Source of the DNA: an uncultured Acidimicrobiaceae bacterium | GTDB lineage: Bacteria; Actinomycetota; Acidimicrobiia; Acidimicrobiales; UBA10347 | Assembly (NCBI GenBank): GCA_905182135.1 | Contig: CAJJAG010000002.1 | Location: 186,001 to 250,000, forward strand | Direction: 5' to 3' | DNA length: 64,000 bases | Shown here: piece after piece, positions 56,378-64,000 of the stretch | How positions within the stretch are numbered: the first letter of the stretch is position 1 | Layout of the letters: each line of letters begins with the position of its first letter | The notes under the pieces: model-generated | Seen by the model: only the letters and a program-made list of their open reading frames with translations | Database searches by the model: none | What the model was told of the DNA's origin: nothing | Position numbers and translations under genes: made by a program

Positions 56378-57041
56378 CGCCGATAATCATGTCTACGCCG
56401 AGCGACGATGCCAGTTGCACGTCAGCTGGCTCGTTCACGGTCCAGGTCACAACGCGCAGCGACGCAGCACGAGCTTGTTCAACTAAGTCGGCGCTCAGCA
56501 GCCGGATCCAGGGGGCAAGCGTGCCGTGTCCATCGCTTTGGGCGATCGCCAGCGCTTCGTCGAACGAGCGTTTCCAGAAAAGTAAGCCGGTGGGAAGGTC
56601 AGGTTGCAATTCGCGCACGAGTCGAAGCGCATCAGCGTCGAACGAGGTGACCATCAGTTCGGTGGACGGCGAACAGTGAGAACCGATCTCGTGAACCACA
56701 AGTTCTGCAAAGCTCGCCAACGACATATCGATATCATCGGTCTTCATCTCGATGTCGAGACCGAGTGCTGGCGATGCGGCAACAAGATCGCCGAACCGCG
56801 GGATAGCTGAATCAAGGTCGCGATAGCCGGTCGACCCCAACCGGATCCCATCGATGGTCACAGGGTCATGGTGGATCGCCAGCTGGCCATCACCGGTGGG
56901 ACGAACATCAAACTCGACCCACGTCGCCCCCCGCTGCTCTGCAGCCGCAAAGCTGGCAAGTGTGTTCTCCGGCTGCACCGTTGGCGCACCCCGGTGGCCA
57001 CATACAACAGGACGTCGGTCCGGACTCGGTAGTGGTGTCAT
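56346..57041 (-). CDS. Glycerophosphodiester phosphodiesterase family protein
   Basis: This 231-aa TIM-barrel phosphodiesterase shows VVCGHRGAPTVQPENTLASF with the catalytic His and the PENT motif, EFDVRPTGDGQLAIHHD with metal ligands and the second His, and GLDIEMKTDD. It hydrolyses glycerophosphodiesters to glycerol 3-phosphate and an alcohol. I chose the ATG at 57041 (MTPLPSPDRRP). An extension to 57137 would encode a repeated segment and is unlike the family. No signal peptide is seen. Confidence 0.92.
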   Translation of the reverse strand: MTPLPSPDRRPVVCGHRGAPTVQPENTLASFAAAEQRGATWVEFDVRPTGDGQLAIHHDPVTIDGIRLGSTGYRDLDSAIPRFGDLVAASPALGLDIEMKTDDIDMSLASFAELVVHEIGSHCSPSTELMVTSFDADALRLVRELQPDLPTGLLFWKRSFDEALAIAQSDGHGTLAPWIRLLSADLVEQARAASLRVVTWTVNEPADVQLASSLGVDMIIGDDPAVILENL

Positions 57042-57056
57042 TTTCACATCGCTCTC

Positions 57057-57104
57057 CACCCGTACCCAATGAGCCAGATCCACCCGAACCCAATGAGCCA
57101 GAGT
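57057..57104. repeat. 24-bp imperfect direct repeat, two copies
   Basis: Units at 57057-57080 and 57081-57104 share CACCCG-ACCCAATGAGCCAGA with three differences. They lie just upstream of the GDPD start. Confidence 0.7.
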
Positions 57105-57143
57105 AGTGCGCCAGAAATCTGGACAAGTTTTAGCCAAATTGAC

Positions 57144-57175
57144 CCTTGTGGTTCAAACAGAACACAAGGTATGTT
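57144..57175 (+). promoter_or_regulatory. whiB promoter with overlapping inverted repeat
   Basis: TTGTGG (57146-57151), 18 nt and TATGTT (57170-57175) form a -35/-10 pair. The inverted repeat CCTTGTG/CACAAGG (57144-57150 and 57163-57169) covers the -35 and spacer, which is a likely repressor or activator site. The leader to whiB is about 75 nt. Confidence 0.5.
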
Positions 57176-57257
57176 CATAGTGAGTGGTCAAATCGACCAA
57201 CTCCAAGGGGAACATGCGGCAGCCCGTTAACTGCTGCATTTTAATTTAGGGGGACCA

Positions 57258-57575
57258 TTGGCACTCACAATGCCGAAGTACGACCCAAGCGACCATGACT
57301 GGCGCTTGAATGCTGCATGCAAAGATACCGATCCATCGCTTTTCTTTCCTATCGGAACAACAGGTCTAGCGATTAATCAGATCGATGCAGCAAAACAAGT
57401 CTGCACAACATGCCCTTGTATGACAGATTGCTTGCAATTTGCACTAGACACCAACCAGGATGCTGGTGTCTGGGGCGGCCTCGGCGAGGAAGAACGACGA
57501 GTCATCCGTCGCCAGCGTGCTGCAGCACGAAGATCAGCGCGTCTCGCAGCTGTCGAAGCCCAAGCGGGCCTCTAG
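57258..57575 (+). CDS. WhiB-family transcription factor
   Basis: This 105-aa actinobacterial iron-sulfur regulator has the four cluster cysteines Cys21, Cys49, Cys52 and Cys58 and the turn GVWGG at residues 70-74. A basic C-terminal tail (RRVIRRQRAAARRSARL) can bind DNA. It resembles the WhiB1/WhiB2 group. The TTG at 57258 is preferred because an AGGGGG lies about 5 nt upstream; the later ATG at 57270 is too far from it. WhiB proteins usually act with the principal sigma factor. Confidence 0.92.
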   Translation: MALTMPKYDPSDHDWRLNAACKDTDPSLFFPIGTTGLAINQIDAAKQVCTTCPCMTDCLQFALDTNQDAGVWGGLGEEERRVIRRQRAAARRSARLAAVEAQAGL

Positions 57576-57601
57576 CAGCCGGTCCTACAGTTCAAAACAC
57601 T

Positions 57602-57646
57602 AAAACTACGATGATCCGGCCGCCCGGCCGGGTCAGCGTAGTTTTT
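57602..57646 (+). terminator. Intrinsic terminator of whiB
   Basis: The outer stem AAAACTACG/CGTAGTTTT and inner stem GATCCGGCC/GGCCGGGTC (one G-T pair) are separated by a small internal loop. A T-run ends the hairpin. It lies 26 nt after the whiB stop. Confidence 0.88.
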
Positions 57647-57762
57647 AGGCAGCCATAGTCGACGCCCGCCCCAGCCCATACGAGACCAGGGCGCTTCCAA
57701 CGAGCACCGCTACTAACTATCAATCTGGCGAATGCCACCAGCACACAAAGCCGAACGAAGAC

Positions 57763-57990
57763 TCAGCTGAAGCCGATGCGCTGGTCTTCGGAGCTGCCAA
57801 TCTCAACGTAGGCGACCTTGTCGGCCGGGAAGCCGATTTCGCGGCCCTTCTTATCTGTTAGCCATATCAGACCAGCGCCCGCAGCGACTGCGTCGTCGAT
57901 CATGGCTTTGACGTCTGCCGCCGAGTTGTCGTCGGGCATTTCAATGCCGACCTCGCGGGGCGCGTTCACAATACCAATACGGATGTCCAT
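57763..57990 (-). CDS. DUF3107 family protein
   Basis: This 75-aa protein follows the DUF3107 pattern: MDIRIGIVNAPREVGIEM at the start, an Ala-rich helix, and GREIGFPADKVAYVEIGSSE. It has a strong AGGAGG ribosome-binding site. It is small and soluble. Its function is unknown, and it is widespread in Actinobacteria. It is transcribed after mrp with a 23-bp gap. Confidence 0.9.
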   Translation of the reverse strand: MDIRIGIVNAPREVGIEMPDDNSAADVKAMIDDAVAAGAGLIWLTDKKGREIGFPADKVAYVEIGSSEDQRIGFS

Positions 57991-58013
57991 GGGTTGCCTC
58001 CTACGGCGAAGAA

Positions 58014-59156
58014 TCAGATGATCTTGAGTTCAGGGTTGTAGCGACGTTTGGGAGCGAGTTCGACGTCGATTATCTCGGCCATCGAGGCAAAGATCAACCC
58101 AGCCTCGCTATCAGGGTCAGTGACCACAATCGGGCGGCCGTTATCGGCACCATCTCGCAACTTGGGAGTAAGTGGAATCTGGCCAAGCAACGGCACGTCG
58201 CATTTCTCGGCGAGTTCGGTGCCACCACCGGCGCCGAATAGTTCATAGCGCTTGCCATCATCGCCAGTGAACCAGGACATGTTCTCGATGACGCCGCGCA
58301 CCTCGAGGTTCACCTTGTCGGCCATCGTTGCAGCGCGCTGCGCAACCTTCTGGGCAACAGGTTGTGGCGTGGTCACGACGTACACCTCGGCGCGGGGCAA
58401 AAAACCAGCCATCGAGATCGAGATGTCGCCAGTGCCGGGTGGCAAATCGATGAGCAAGAAGTCAGGTTCGTCCCAGTACACATCGGTCAGGAACTGCTCG
58501 AGCGCCTTGTGCAACATAGGGCCGCGCCAGATAACCGCCTGATCTTCTTCGGCGAAGAAACCCATCGAAATCACACTTACGCCATGTGCTTCCGGCGGAA
58601 TCAGCATGGTGTCGATGACGACGGGTGGCCGGTCAATACCGAGCATGCGAGGTACAGAGAAACCCCAAACGTCGGCGTCGATGATGGCGACCTTGTGGCC
58701 TCGGTTGGCCAAGGCCACAGCCAGGTTCGTTGTCACCGATGATTTACCCACGCCCCCCTTGCCCGAAGCGATAAGCAGGACCCGAGTCTTCGATGCGGGG
58801 TCAGCCATAGGGATAGTCCGGCCTTCGGAATGGCCTTGCGACGGCTGGCTACCGGCCGTCGACGCCGGGTCGCCATGCAACATCTCGCGTACAGCTGCCC
58901 TCTCATCATCGTTCATGACGGTGAACTCGAGTGTTGATGTCGTCACCCCGTCGAGGGCTTCGACCGCTGTGCAAACACGGTTATCGATCTCGGCGCGCAA
59001 TGGGCAACCAGCAATGGTGAGGGCGACCAGCACACCGACATGACCATCGGTGATCGTGATTTCCCTAACCATGCCAAGGTCAACAATGCTGCGGTGGAGT
59101 TCAGGGTCTTCTACCGGCCGGAGTGCTTCAATAACTTCGGCTTCGGTGACGGCCAT
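58014..59156 (-). CDS. mrp: Mrp/ApbC-type iron-sulfur cluster carrier ATPase
   Basis: This 380-aa protein has an N-terminal MIP18 (DUF59) domain (residues ~5-85), a linker of ~30 residues, and a P-loop ATPase domain (Walker A SGKGGVGKSSVTTNLA near residues 131-146, DADVWGFSVPRMLG). It is thought to load iron-sulfur clusters on client proteins. The CxxC usually found after NMSWF is replaced by TGDDGK, as in several actinobacterial members. The start has an AGAGG ribosome-binding site. Confidence 0.94.
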   Translation of the reverse strand: MAVTEAEVIEALRPVEDPELHRSIVDLGMVREITITDGHVGVLVALTIAGCPLRAEIDNRVCTAVEALDGVTTSTLEFTVMNDDERAAVREMLHGDPASTAGSQPSQGHSEGRTIPMADPASKTRVLLIASGKGGVGKSSVTTNLAVALANRGHKVAIIDADVWGFSVPRMLGIDRPPVVIDTMLIPPEAHGVSVISMGFFAEEDQAVIWRGPMLHKALEQFLTDVYWDEPDFLLIDLPPGTGDISISMAGFLPRAEVYVVTTPQPVAQKVAQRAATMADKVNLEVRGVIENMSWFTGDDGKRYELFGAGGGTELAEKCDVPLLGQIPLTPKLRDGADNGRPIVVTDPDSEAGLIFASMAEIIDVELAPKRRYNPELKII

Positions 59157-59268
59157 GGGTACCTCTTGGTCAGGGGGATCTGGGTTCGGCGAATCATGAC
59201 GACTCGCAGCGTTGATATCCCGAGGCTATCGAATGAGTGTTCCGCTTGGCGGCCTGAGCCAAGCTGGA

Positions 59269-59274
59269 TACCGT
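59269..59274 (+). promoter_or_regulatory. Candidate -10 of the SixA-like gene (leaderless)
   Basis: TACCGT is followed by 7 nt and the GTG at 59282. Confidence 0.35.
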
Positions 59275-59281
59275 TTCGTGT

Positions 59282-59770
59282 GTGCCATTGTTTCTGATCC
59301 GCCACGCCATTGCTGGTGTTCGCAACAACCTTGACCCCTCCGACGAGCAGCGGCCACTCGACCGGGTCGGTCGCAGACAGGCACAGGCCATCGCGGATAC
59401 CTGGACCGAGACTGGAATCGAGGCCATCTATTCGAGTCCAGCACTACGCTGTGTTCAGACTGTCGAGCCGCTAGCGGAACGACTTCAAATACCGGTGCTG
59501 ATTGCTCCTGAGCTCTTCGAGGGCGCGTCTACTTCTCGTTCTATCGAGTACGTGCGCTCGTTCACTGGTCGCTCTGTGGCGCTCTGCAGCCATGGCGATG
59601 TAATTCCCGATGTGCTGCGCAATCTTGAGGTCGGCGGCAGTCAACTCCAAGGCCGGGGATGCGCCAAGGGATCTGTCTGGCTGCTGGACAACTCGACGGA
59701 CCGCATCGAAACTGGCATCTATCAGCCAGCGCTAGTCCACGTCGACGGGACCTCCCCAAATTCGTCCTGA
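59282..59770 (+). CDS. SixA-like histidine phosphatase
   Basis: This 162-aa member of the histidine phosphatase superfamily has the catalytic RHA motif (LFLIRHAIAG), ARCVQT-like SSPALRCVQTVEPLAERL, and the second catalytic histidine LCSHGDVIPDVL. Small members of this type dephosphorylate phosphohistidine or small metabolites; the substrate is unknown. It is oriented divergently from mrp. A second, unrelated family member lies at 50761-51420. Confidence 0.87.
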   Translation: MPLFLIRHAIAGVRNNLDPSDEQRPLDRVGRRQAQAIADTWTETGIEAIYSSPALRCVQTVEPLAERLQIPVLIAPELFEGASTSRSIEYVRSFTGRSVALCSHGDVIPDVLRNLEVGGSQLQGRGCAKGSVWLLDNSTDRIETGIYQPALVHVDGTSPNSS

Positions 59771-59837
59771 ATCCATAGCCCAGACTTCGTAACCGCCGAC
59801 TCTGACTGTGCATCGGCAAAGCCAGATAATTGATGAA

Positions 59838-59843
59838 TAGACT
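59838..59843 (+). promoter_or_regulatory. Candidate -10 of add (leaderless)
   Basis: TAGACT is followed by 5 nt and the ATG at 59849. The same hexamer precedes the ABC transporter gene. Confidence 0.45.
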
Positions 59844-59848
59844 CTGGT

Positions 59849-60916
59849 ATGGAACTCACGCACGACGCTCTACGCGTTGCACCCAAGGTCCTTCTTCACG
59901 ACCATCTCGACGGCGGATTGCGCCCTTCGACCGTGGTCGACCTGGCCAAAGACTCTGGATATGAGCTGCCAACCAGTGACCCTGATGAGCTCGCGACATG
60001 GATGGTTCGAGGCGCAAGCCGCCTTGACCTGGCCCTCTACCTAGAGACGTTCGCTCACACTGTCGGGGTCATGCAGAGCAGCGACGCGCTGTACCGCGTT
60101 GCAGCCGAGTGTGCCCAGGACCTGGCCGCTGACGGCATTGTCTACGCCGAAGTGCGTTTTGCTCCGGAGCTTCACCTTGACGATGGCCTGAGTTTGGACC
60201 AGGTCGTCGAGGCGGTCGCCGACGGTTTCACCGATGGATCGGCCGACAGCGGTATCCGAATCGGCACGCTGGTCACCGCGATGCGTCACGCGGCCCGATC
60301 GCTCGAGATCGCCGAGTTGGCCGTGCGCCATCGCGACCGAGGCGTAGTTGGATTCGATATTGCAGGCGCCGAGTCCGGCAACCCGCCAACTCGCCATCTG
60401 GATGCCTTTCAATACATCCAGCGGGAGAACTTCCATTTCACGATTCATGCCGGCGAGGCATACGGCCCACCCTCGATCTGGGAAGCCATTCAGTACTGCG
60501 GTGCTGAGCGCTTAGGCCATGGTGTGCGCATCATCGACGACATCACCGTCAACGAGGACGGATCAGTGGAAATCGGCCGGTTGGCGTCCTATGTTCGCGA
60601 CCGTCGCATCCCGCTCGAAATTTGCCCAACGTCGAACGTGCATACTGGGGCAGCCAGCTCAATCAAAGACCATCCGATCGGCCTGCTCAACGATCTGTCC
60701 TTCCGCACCACGATGAACACCGACAACCGACTCATGAGTGCAACGACCCTGACGCACGAATTCGCGGAATGCGCAGCCGCATTCGACTGGGATTGGAAAA
60801 TGGTGCGCTGGATGACCGTGAACGCAATGAAGAGCGCCTTTATCCCGTTTGACGAACGTATCGAACTGATCAACGACACAATCAAACCGTGGTACGAACC
60901 GAACCCCAGCGTCTGA
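59849..60916 (+). CDS. add: Adenosine deaminase
   Basis: This 355-aa zinc enzyme deaminates adenosine and deoxyadenosine in purine salvage. The metal ligands are in [14 protein letters not shown]; the substrate strand [18 protein letters not shown] has the third metal His and catalytic Glu. [10 protein letters not shown] and MNTDNRLMS complete the site. The family's usual start is intact. It converges on the TPR gene. Confidence 0.95.
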   Translation: MELTHDALRVAPKVLLHDHLDGGLRPSTVVDLAKDSGYELPTSDPDELATWMVRGASRLDLALYLETFAHTVGVMQSSDALYRVAAECAQDLAADGIVYAEVRFAPELHLDDGLSLDQVVEAVADGFTDGSADSGIRIGTLVTAMRHAARSLEIAELAVRHRDRGVVGFDIAGAESGNPPTRHLDAFQYIQRENFHFTIHAGEAYGPPSIWEAIQYCGAERLGHGVRIIDDITVNEDGSVEIGRLASYVRDRRIPLEICPTSNVHTGAASSIKDHPIGLLNDLSFRTTMNTDNRLMSATTLTHEFAECAAAFDWDWKMVRWMTVNAMKSAFIPFDERIELINDTIKPWYEPNPSV

Positions 60917-60956
60917 CACGCTTCATTCCGTCTACCAAGATCGGTTCAGAAGCCGC

Positions 60957-62132
60957 CTACCCCAGGACGGCCGCCAACTGGTCGTAAAGTGCCTGCAAGT
61001 CAGGTGATAGTGCATCACGGTCGACCACTTGCAGATCCTCGAGAGCAGCGTCAAAGTCGCTTTGCGCAGCCCATGCATCGGACCGGTACAGACGAATCAC
61101 AGGCTCTTCATCGGGCGACGCCAGCAACACAGCATCGTCGAGTGCTTGCATCGATCTGGCAACGATTTCAGGATGCTCGGCCTTGCTGAGTTGACGTGCG
61201 AGTTGCCCCTTGCCAACAAGCGCAACGAGTTGCTGCGGGTCGTTGGCAAGCACTGCATCGAAAGTCGCCTGCGCCAGCACGATGTCGCCGAGCTGCGACA
61301 GCAATGCACCGGCGCGCGCCACGTCTTCCAGGGACCCGCCGATCCCGGACAGGTCTACTGTTTCACCCGGTTCGAGAGGATCAAAAATTTGTTTAATCTG
61401 CCCAGCAGCAATCGACACGCGAAGGTCGAACTGTTCAACCAGCGCCAGCATCTCTTCTGGCGGGTCGATCGAGTCAAAAACCGCTAGCTGAGCGGCCGCT
61501 TCGATAAACCGCTGTTCGTCATCGAGCAGGATCGCTGAGAACACCCGAGCATCGGGATACTCAGGATCCACTACGACCGCTTCACTGAGATCAATCAGTC
61601 CGGTCTCAGGGTCACCTAGCCGAGCGGTGAGCCAGCCCCGATACGTAAGTGCCTCGACATTGCCAGGCGAAACCTCGAGTACCTCGTCATACACGTCAAG
61701 CGCCTCGGGCCAGCGACCTTCACGGGTCAAGGTGTCGGCTTCAGAAAGCAGTCCAGTCGAGGACTGACGTATAGCGCCAGTCACGCTGTCGTCGGGGCTT
61801 CTGAAGCCTGACGCTTGAGCCAACAGCACACCAGCCAACACCGCGAGCACCAGAACGCCGATGAGAGTGACCACGCGTTGGCCGGTTCCAAGCTTGGTGT
61901 CCATGTCGTGAAACGCAGCCCGTTCCTGTTGGATCGCGCGGGTGACTTCAGCAAGTCGGCGGGTGTAGTCGTCAGTTAGCCCTGCGTGGTCATTGGCCTC
62001 GAGATCACCAGCTGCAAGCTCTGCATCAAGATCGTCGAGAGACCGCAGCAGAAAGTCTCGCTCACGTTCCAACTCAGCGAGGGCATCGGGATCGAGTGAC
62101 GCCGTGGCGACCCCGGCCTTATCGGTTGTCAT
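60957..62132 (-). CDS. TPR-containing membrane protein of the cytochrome c maturation cluster (CcmI/NrfG-like)
   Basis: This 391-aa protein has a charged N-terminal coiled coil (about residues 14-80), one membrane helix (about 87-108), and tetratricopeptide repeats for the rest (for example WPEALDVYDEVLEVSPGNVE). The ATG at 62132 overlaps the ccmH stop (ATGA). In Ccm systems such proteins bind apocytochrome c and hand it to the heme lyase. The assignment rests on context and architecture. Confidence 0.82.
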   Translation of the reverse strand: MTTDKAGVATASLDPDALAELERERDFLLRSLDDLDAELAAGDLEANDHAGLTDDYTRRLAEVTRAIQQERAAFHDMDTKLGTGQRVVTLIGVLVLAVLAGVLLAQASGFRSPDDSVTGAIRQSSTGLLSEADTLTREGRWPEALDVYDEVLEVSPGNVEALTYRGWLTARLGDPETGLIDLSEAVVVDPEYPDARVFSAILLDDEQRFIEAAAQLAVFDSIDPPEEMLALVEQFDLRVSIAAGQIKQIFDPLEPGETVDLSGIGGSLEDVARAGALLSQLGDIVLAQATFDAVLANDPQQLVALVGKGQLARQLSKAEHPEIVARSMQALDDAVLLASPDEEPVIRLYRSDAWAAQSDFDAALEDLQVVDRDALSPDLQALYDQLAAVLG

Positions 62133-62614
62133 GAACGGTCTCGTCGAAGCTCGGCGACAAGCTCTCGGTCCTCTTCGGTCGCTGCGCGTAAAGAATCGGC
62201 TTGAACACGCCATCGCTGGAACGCCAGCCCGACCGCAGCCGTAGCCATCCCGGCCGCTACCACCGGGACGATCCAAACGAGCCCGGTAAAACCACCACTA
62301 TCAGGGTTCAGTACTATCGAGCGGCCATACCTGTCGATGTACACCTGACGAATCTCGTCGTCGGTCTCACCTTCAGAGATGCGGGTTCGGATGTCGCCGC
62401 GGATCTCGCGGGCGATTGCGACATTGGACTCAGCGACCGATTGACCTCGACACTGTGGACAACGAATGGTCGAGGCCAACTGTGACATTCGCTCACCGTC
62501 ACTCTGCGGGCCGCCATCACCAGCCGAGCCAACAATCAGAGCAGCAACACCAATAATTGCCATGAGTACCCAGGAGAGCCATCGCCACTGAGCCTTAAAA
62601 CCAGTAACAGTCAT
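62129..62614 (-). CDS. ccmH: Cytochrome c-type biogenesis protein CcmH
   Basis: This 161-aa protein has the redox motif RCPQCRGQSVAESN (Cys52 and Cys55), the LRCLVCQNQ counterpart, in a domain between two membrane helices (about residues 12-30 and 108-128). It keeps the CXXCH cysteines of apocytochrome c reduced for heme attachment. It overlaps the TPR gene and ccmG by a few bases. Confidence 0.92.
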   Translation of the reverse strand: MTVTGFKAQWRWLSWVLMAIIGVAALIVGSAGDGGPQSDGERMSQLASTIRCPQCRGQSVAESNVAIAREIRGDIRTRISEGETDDEIRQVYIDRYGRSIVLNPDSGGFTGLVWIVPVVAAGMATAAVGLAFQRWRVQADSLRAATEEDRELVAELRRDRS

Positions 62615-63153
62615 GAGCCACCAGCTTCGAGTTGGGCGATCGTGGCATCAATGCCATCGGCCGTTACGCCACTGGCGCCAATCCACTTTTGCACCACACG
62701 ACCACTCGGTGAAATAAGCAACGTCTCAGGAACAGCTGTCACGCCGTAGTCGATGGCGATGCGACCTGTCTCTTCGACCAAGGCTGGCCAATCGCCACCC
62801 AGCTCGTCGAAGAATTCACGAGCATTCTTTTCAGTGTCGCCAAACATAACGGCCACCACCTGCACATCGTCGTCTCGGTGTCGCTCGTTGAACTCAACGA
62901 GCTCAGGGTGTTCGACCCGGCAGCCAACACACCATGAGGCGAAGAAGTTCACTACGACCCAGTCGCCGCGATCATCTCGCAGTGAGTACTGACCCCCGTC
63001 GATGGTTGGGCCTTCGATCTGCGGCGCAACCTCACCAAGAATCGCAAGATTAATGGACCTGGTTTGTTGGGTTTCACTTGTCGCTAGTAACACGACGAGC
63101 ACCGCTATGACAGCAGCCGCCAGCCCCGCAGCAATGGAACTTCGATTCTTCAT
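62611..63153 (-). CDS. Membrane-anchored thioredoxin-like protein (CcmG/ResA type)
   Basis: This 180-aa protein has an N-terminal signal anchor (about residues 6-24) and a thioredoxin fold with the active site FFASWCVGC (Cys75 and Cys78) and cis-proline region GVTAVPETLL. It acts outside the membrane to reduce apocytochrome c. The ATG at 63153 overlaps the ccmF stop. The frame is open further upstream in ccmF but does not look coding for this protein. Confidence 0.92.
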   Translation of the reverse strand: MKNRSSIAAGLAAAVIAVLVVLLATSETQQTRSINLAILGEVAPQIEGPTIDGGQYSLRDDRGDWVVVNFFASWCVGCRVEHPELVEFNERHRDDDVQVVAVMFGDTEKNAREFFDELGGDWPALVEETGRIAIDYGVTAVPETLLISPSGRVVQKWIGASGVTADGIDATIAQLEAGGS

Positions 63154-64000
63154 CAGACCGAGGTAGTAGCCATTTGGGCGGGATCCGCCGAAACTGGGTC
63201 GGTTGGCCGCCGATGCAATCGATGAGGGAAGGCTGAGAACACAGTGCCTACGGCCATAAGCAAACCACCGATCCACAACCAAGCAATCAGCGGCTGGGTC
63301 GTTACGCGGATGACGACCTGCTTGTCATTCTCGGGCAAGGCAATGAGCGCTACCTGAGTATCTCTCGTGAAGGTACCAAACGTGTCAGGGGTGCCGATTG
63401 TCTGACCACTGAAGAACTGGTTGATGGCAGGCCGAAGCTCTTCGCCGTCGACCAAGATGACAGCCGCCGTGACACGCTTCTCGGCTGAATTAAGAGTCTC
63501 GAGGCCTTCGTAAGTGAATGACATATCAGCAAACTCGATGGCATCGCCTTGTTCGAGCGTGACCTCAGTCTGTCGCAGGTAGCTGTTACTCGCAGCAAAG
63601 GCGACCGCCACGATGATCACGCCCAAGTGCACGATCATTCCACCATTGGTGCGACCAACTAGGCCACGCCAACCGTTTCGACGGGTTGCCAACACGATCT
63701 GGCGGAGCGCTGCACCAGCAGCAAACCCTGCCAGTGTGAACGCGATGAGTGGCGTGATTCCACGGGCGCCAACCGCCACGGAGAAAACCAATGCACCAAC
63801 GGCAAACCATGCTGGCCACTCAAGACGCTTGCGAAGCAACTCGCCGCTGGCCTTTCGCCACGGCAACACCGGGGCGATAGCCATCAGGAACAACATGACC
63901 ATGCCAACCGGCATCGTCATGCGTTCGAAGTACGGCACGCCGACCGAGATGCGCTCGTCTTGTACAGCTTCGACAATTAGCGGGAACACCGTGCCCAGCA
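63153..64000 (-). CDS. ccmF: Heme lyase CcmF, C-terminal part (cut by window edge)
   Basis: The visible 282 residues cover the late membrane helices and the C-terminal periplasmic domain of CcmF. GTVFPLIVEAV at the right edge and GGMIVHLGVIIVAVAFAAS are family hallmarks. The frame continues past base 64000, so the start and the WWD motif lie outside. CcmF attaches heme to apocytochrome c in System I maturation. Confidence 0.93.
   Translation of the reverse strand, partial: LGTVFPLIVEAVQDERISVGVPYFERMTMPVGMVMLFLMAIAPVLPWRKASGELLRKRLEWPAWFAVGALVFSVAVGARGITPLIAFTLAGFAAGAALRQIVLATRRNGWRGLVGRTNGGMIVHLGVIIVAVAFAASNSYLRQTEVTLEQGDAIEFADMSFTYEGLETLNSAEKRVTAAVILVDGEELRPAINQFFSGQTIGTPDTFGTFTRDTQVALIALPENDKQVVIRVTTQPLIAWLWIGGLLMAVGTVFSAFPHRLHRRPTDPVSADPAQMATTSV

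Noticed and set aside
57042-57137. N-terminal extension of the GDPD gene encoding a repeated LAHWVRV segment
   Set aside because: It comes from a 24-bp DNA repeat in the upstream region and is unlike the family; the ATG at 57041 is preferred.

Overview
The window reads as chromosome from an actinobacterium, most likely an uncultured Acidimicrobiia-type lineage. A WhiB regulator, the histidine phosphatase/DUF3090/SCO1664-like kinase trio, DUF3107, the argS-lysA-hom-thrC-rho order and many apparently leaderless genes with GTG starts all point to Actinobacteria. A System I (Ccm) cytochrome c maturation cluster is less typical of the phylum but is compatible with Acidimicrobiia. No phage, transposase, CRISPR array or rRNA was seen.

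Layout. (a) 1-1410: tail of an unidentified gene and a PLP aminotransferase. (b) 17032 down to 1444, minus strand: the S10-spc-alpha ribosomal supercluster from rplC to rplQ, with secY, adk, infA, rpmJ and rpoA, then truA. Small genes here include rpmJ (37 aa). infA appears to need an AUC start. (c) 17634-19978, plus strand: a two-gene ABC transporter lies between rplC and rpsJ and splits the classic S10 operon. (d) 24816 down to 20174: the str operon rpsL-rpsG-fusA-tuf, now ending with rpsJ and a strong terminator. (e) 25515-28575: engB, ung and a 1.27 kb gap containing two strong hairpins but no convincing gene. (f) 36101-28576: rpoB-rpoC with a terminator. (g) 46922-36644: rho, thrH, a GNAT, thrC, hom, lysA, argS and malic enzyme. 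thrH occupies the place where thrB sits in related clusters. (h) 47180-48188: a remnant of a type II secretion F/TadC-like gene, tRNA-Arg(CCG), and a methyltransferase frame that opens directly at the tRNA 3' end without a normal start codon. (i) 48275-52665: an FrhB-like iron-sulfur flavoprotein, a double palindrome, a lipoprotein, family 5 uracil-DNA glycosylase and the divergent phosphatase/DUF3090/kinase operon. (j) 53180-57041: etfBA, a diacylglycerol-kinase-like gene, a thioesterase remnant and a GDPD. (k) 57258-60916: whiB, DUF3107, mrp, a SixA-like phosphatase and adenosine deaminase. (l) 60957-64000: a TPR protein, CcmH, a CcmG-like thioredoxin and the C-terminal part of CcmF, which runs off the window.

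How it works together. Most of the window is core information processing (translation, RNA polymerase, Rho, Sec translocation), followed by aspartate-family amino acid synthesis, electron transfer (ETF, cytochrome c maturation) and nucleotide repair or salvage. At the single genes and short operons, a TAnnnT hexamer recurs 5-8 nt before the start codon, which suggests widespread leaderless transcription. The genes inside the ribosomal operons use Shine-Dalgarno sites and overlapping stop/start codons instead.
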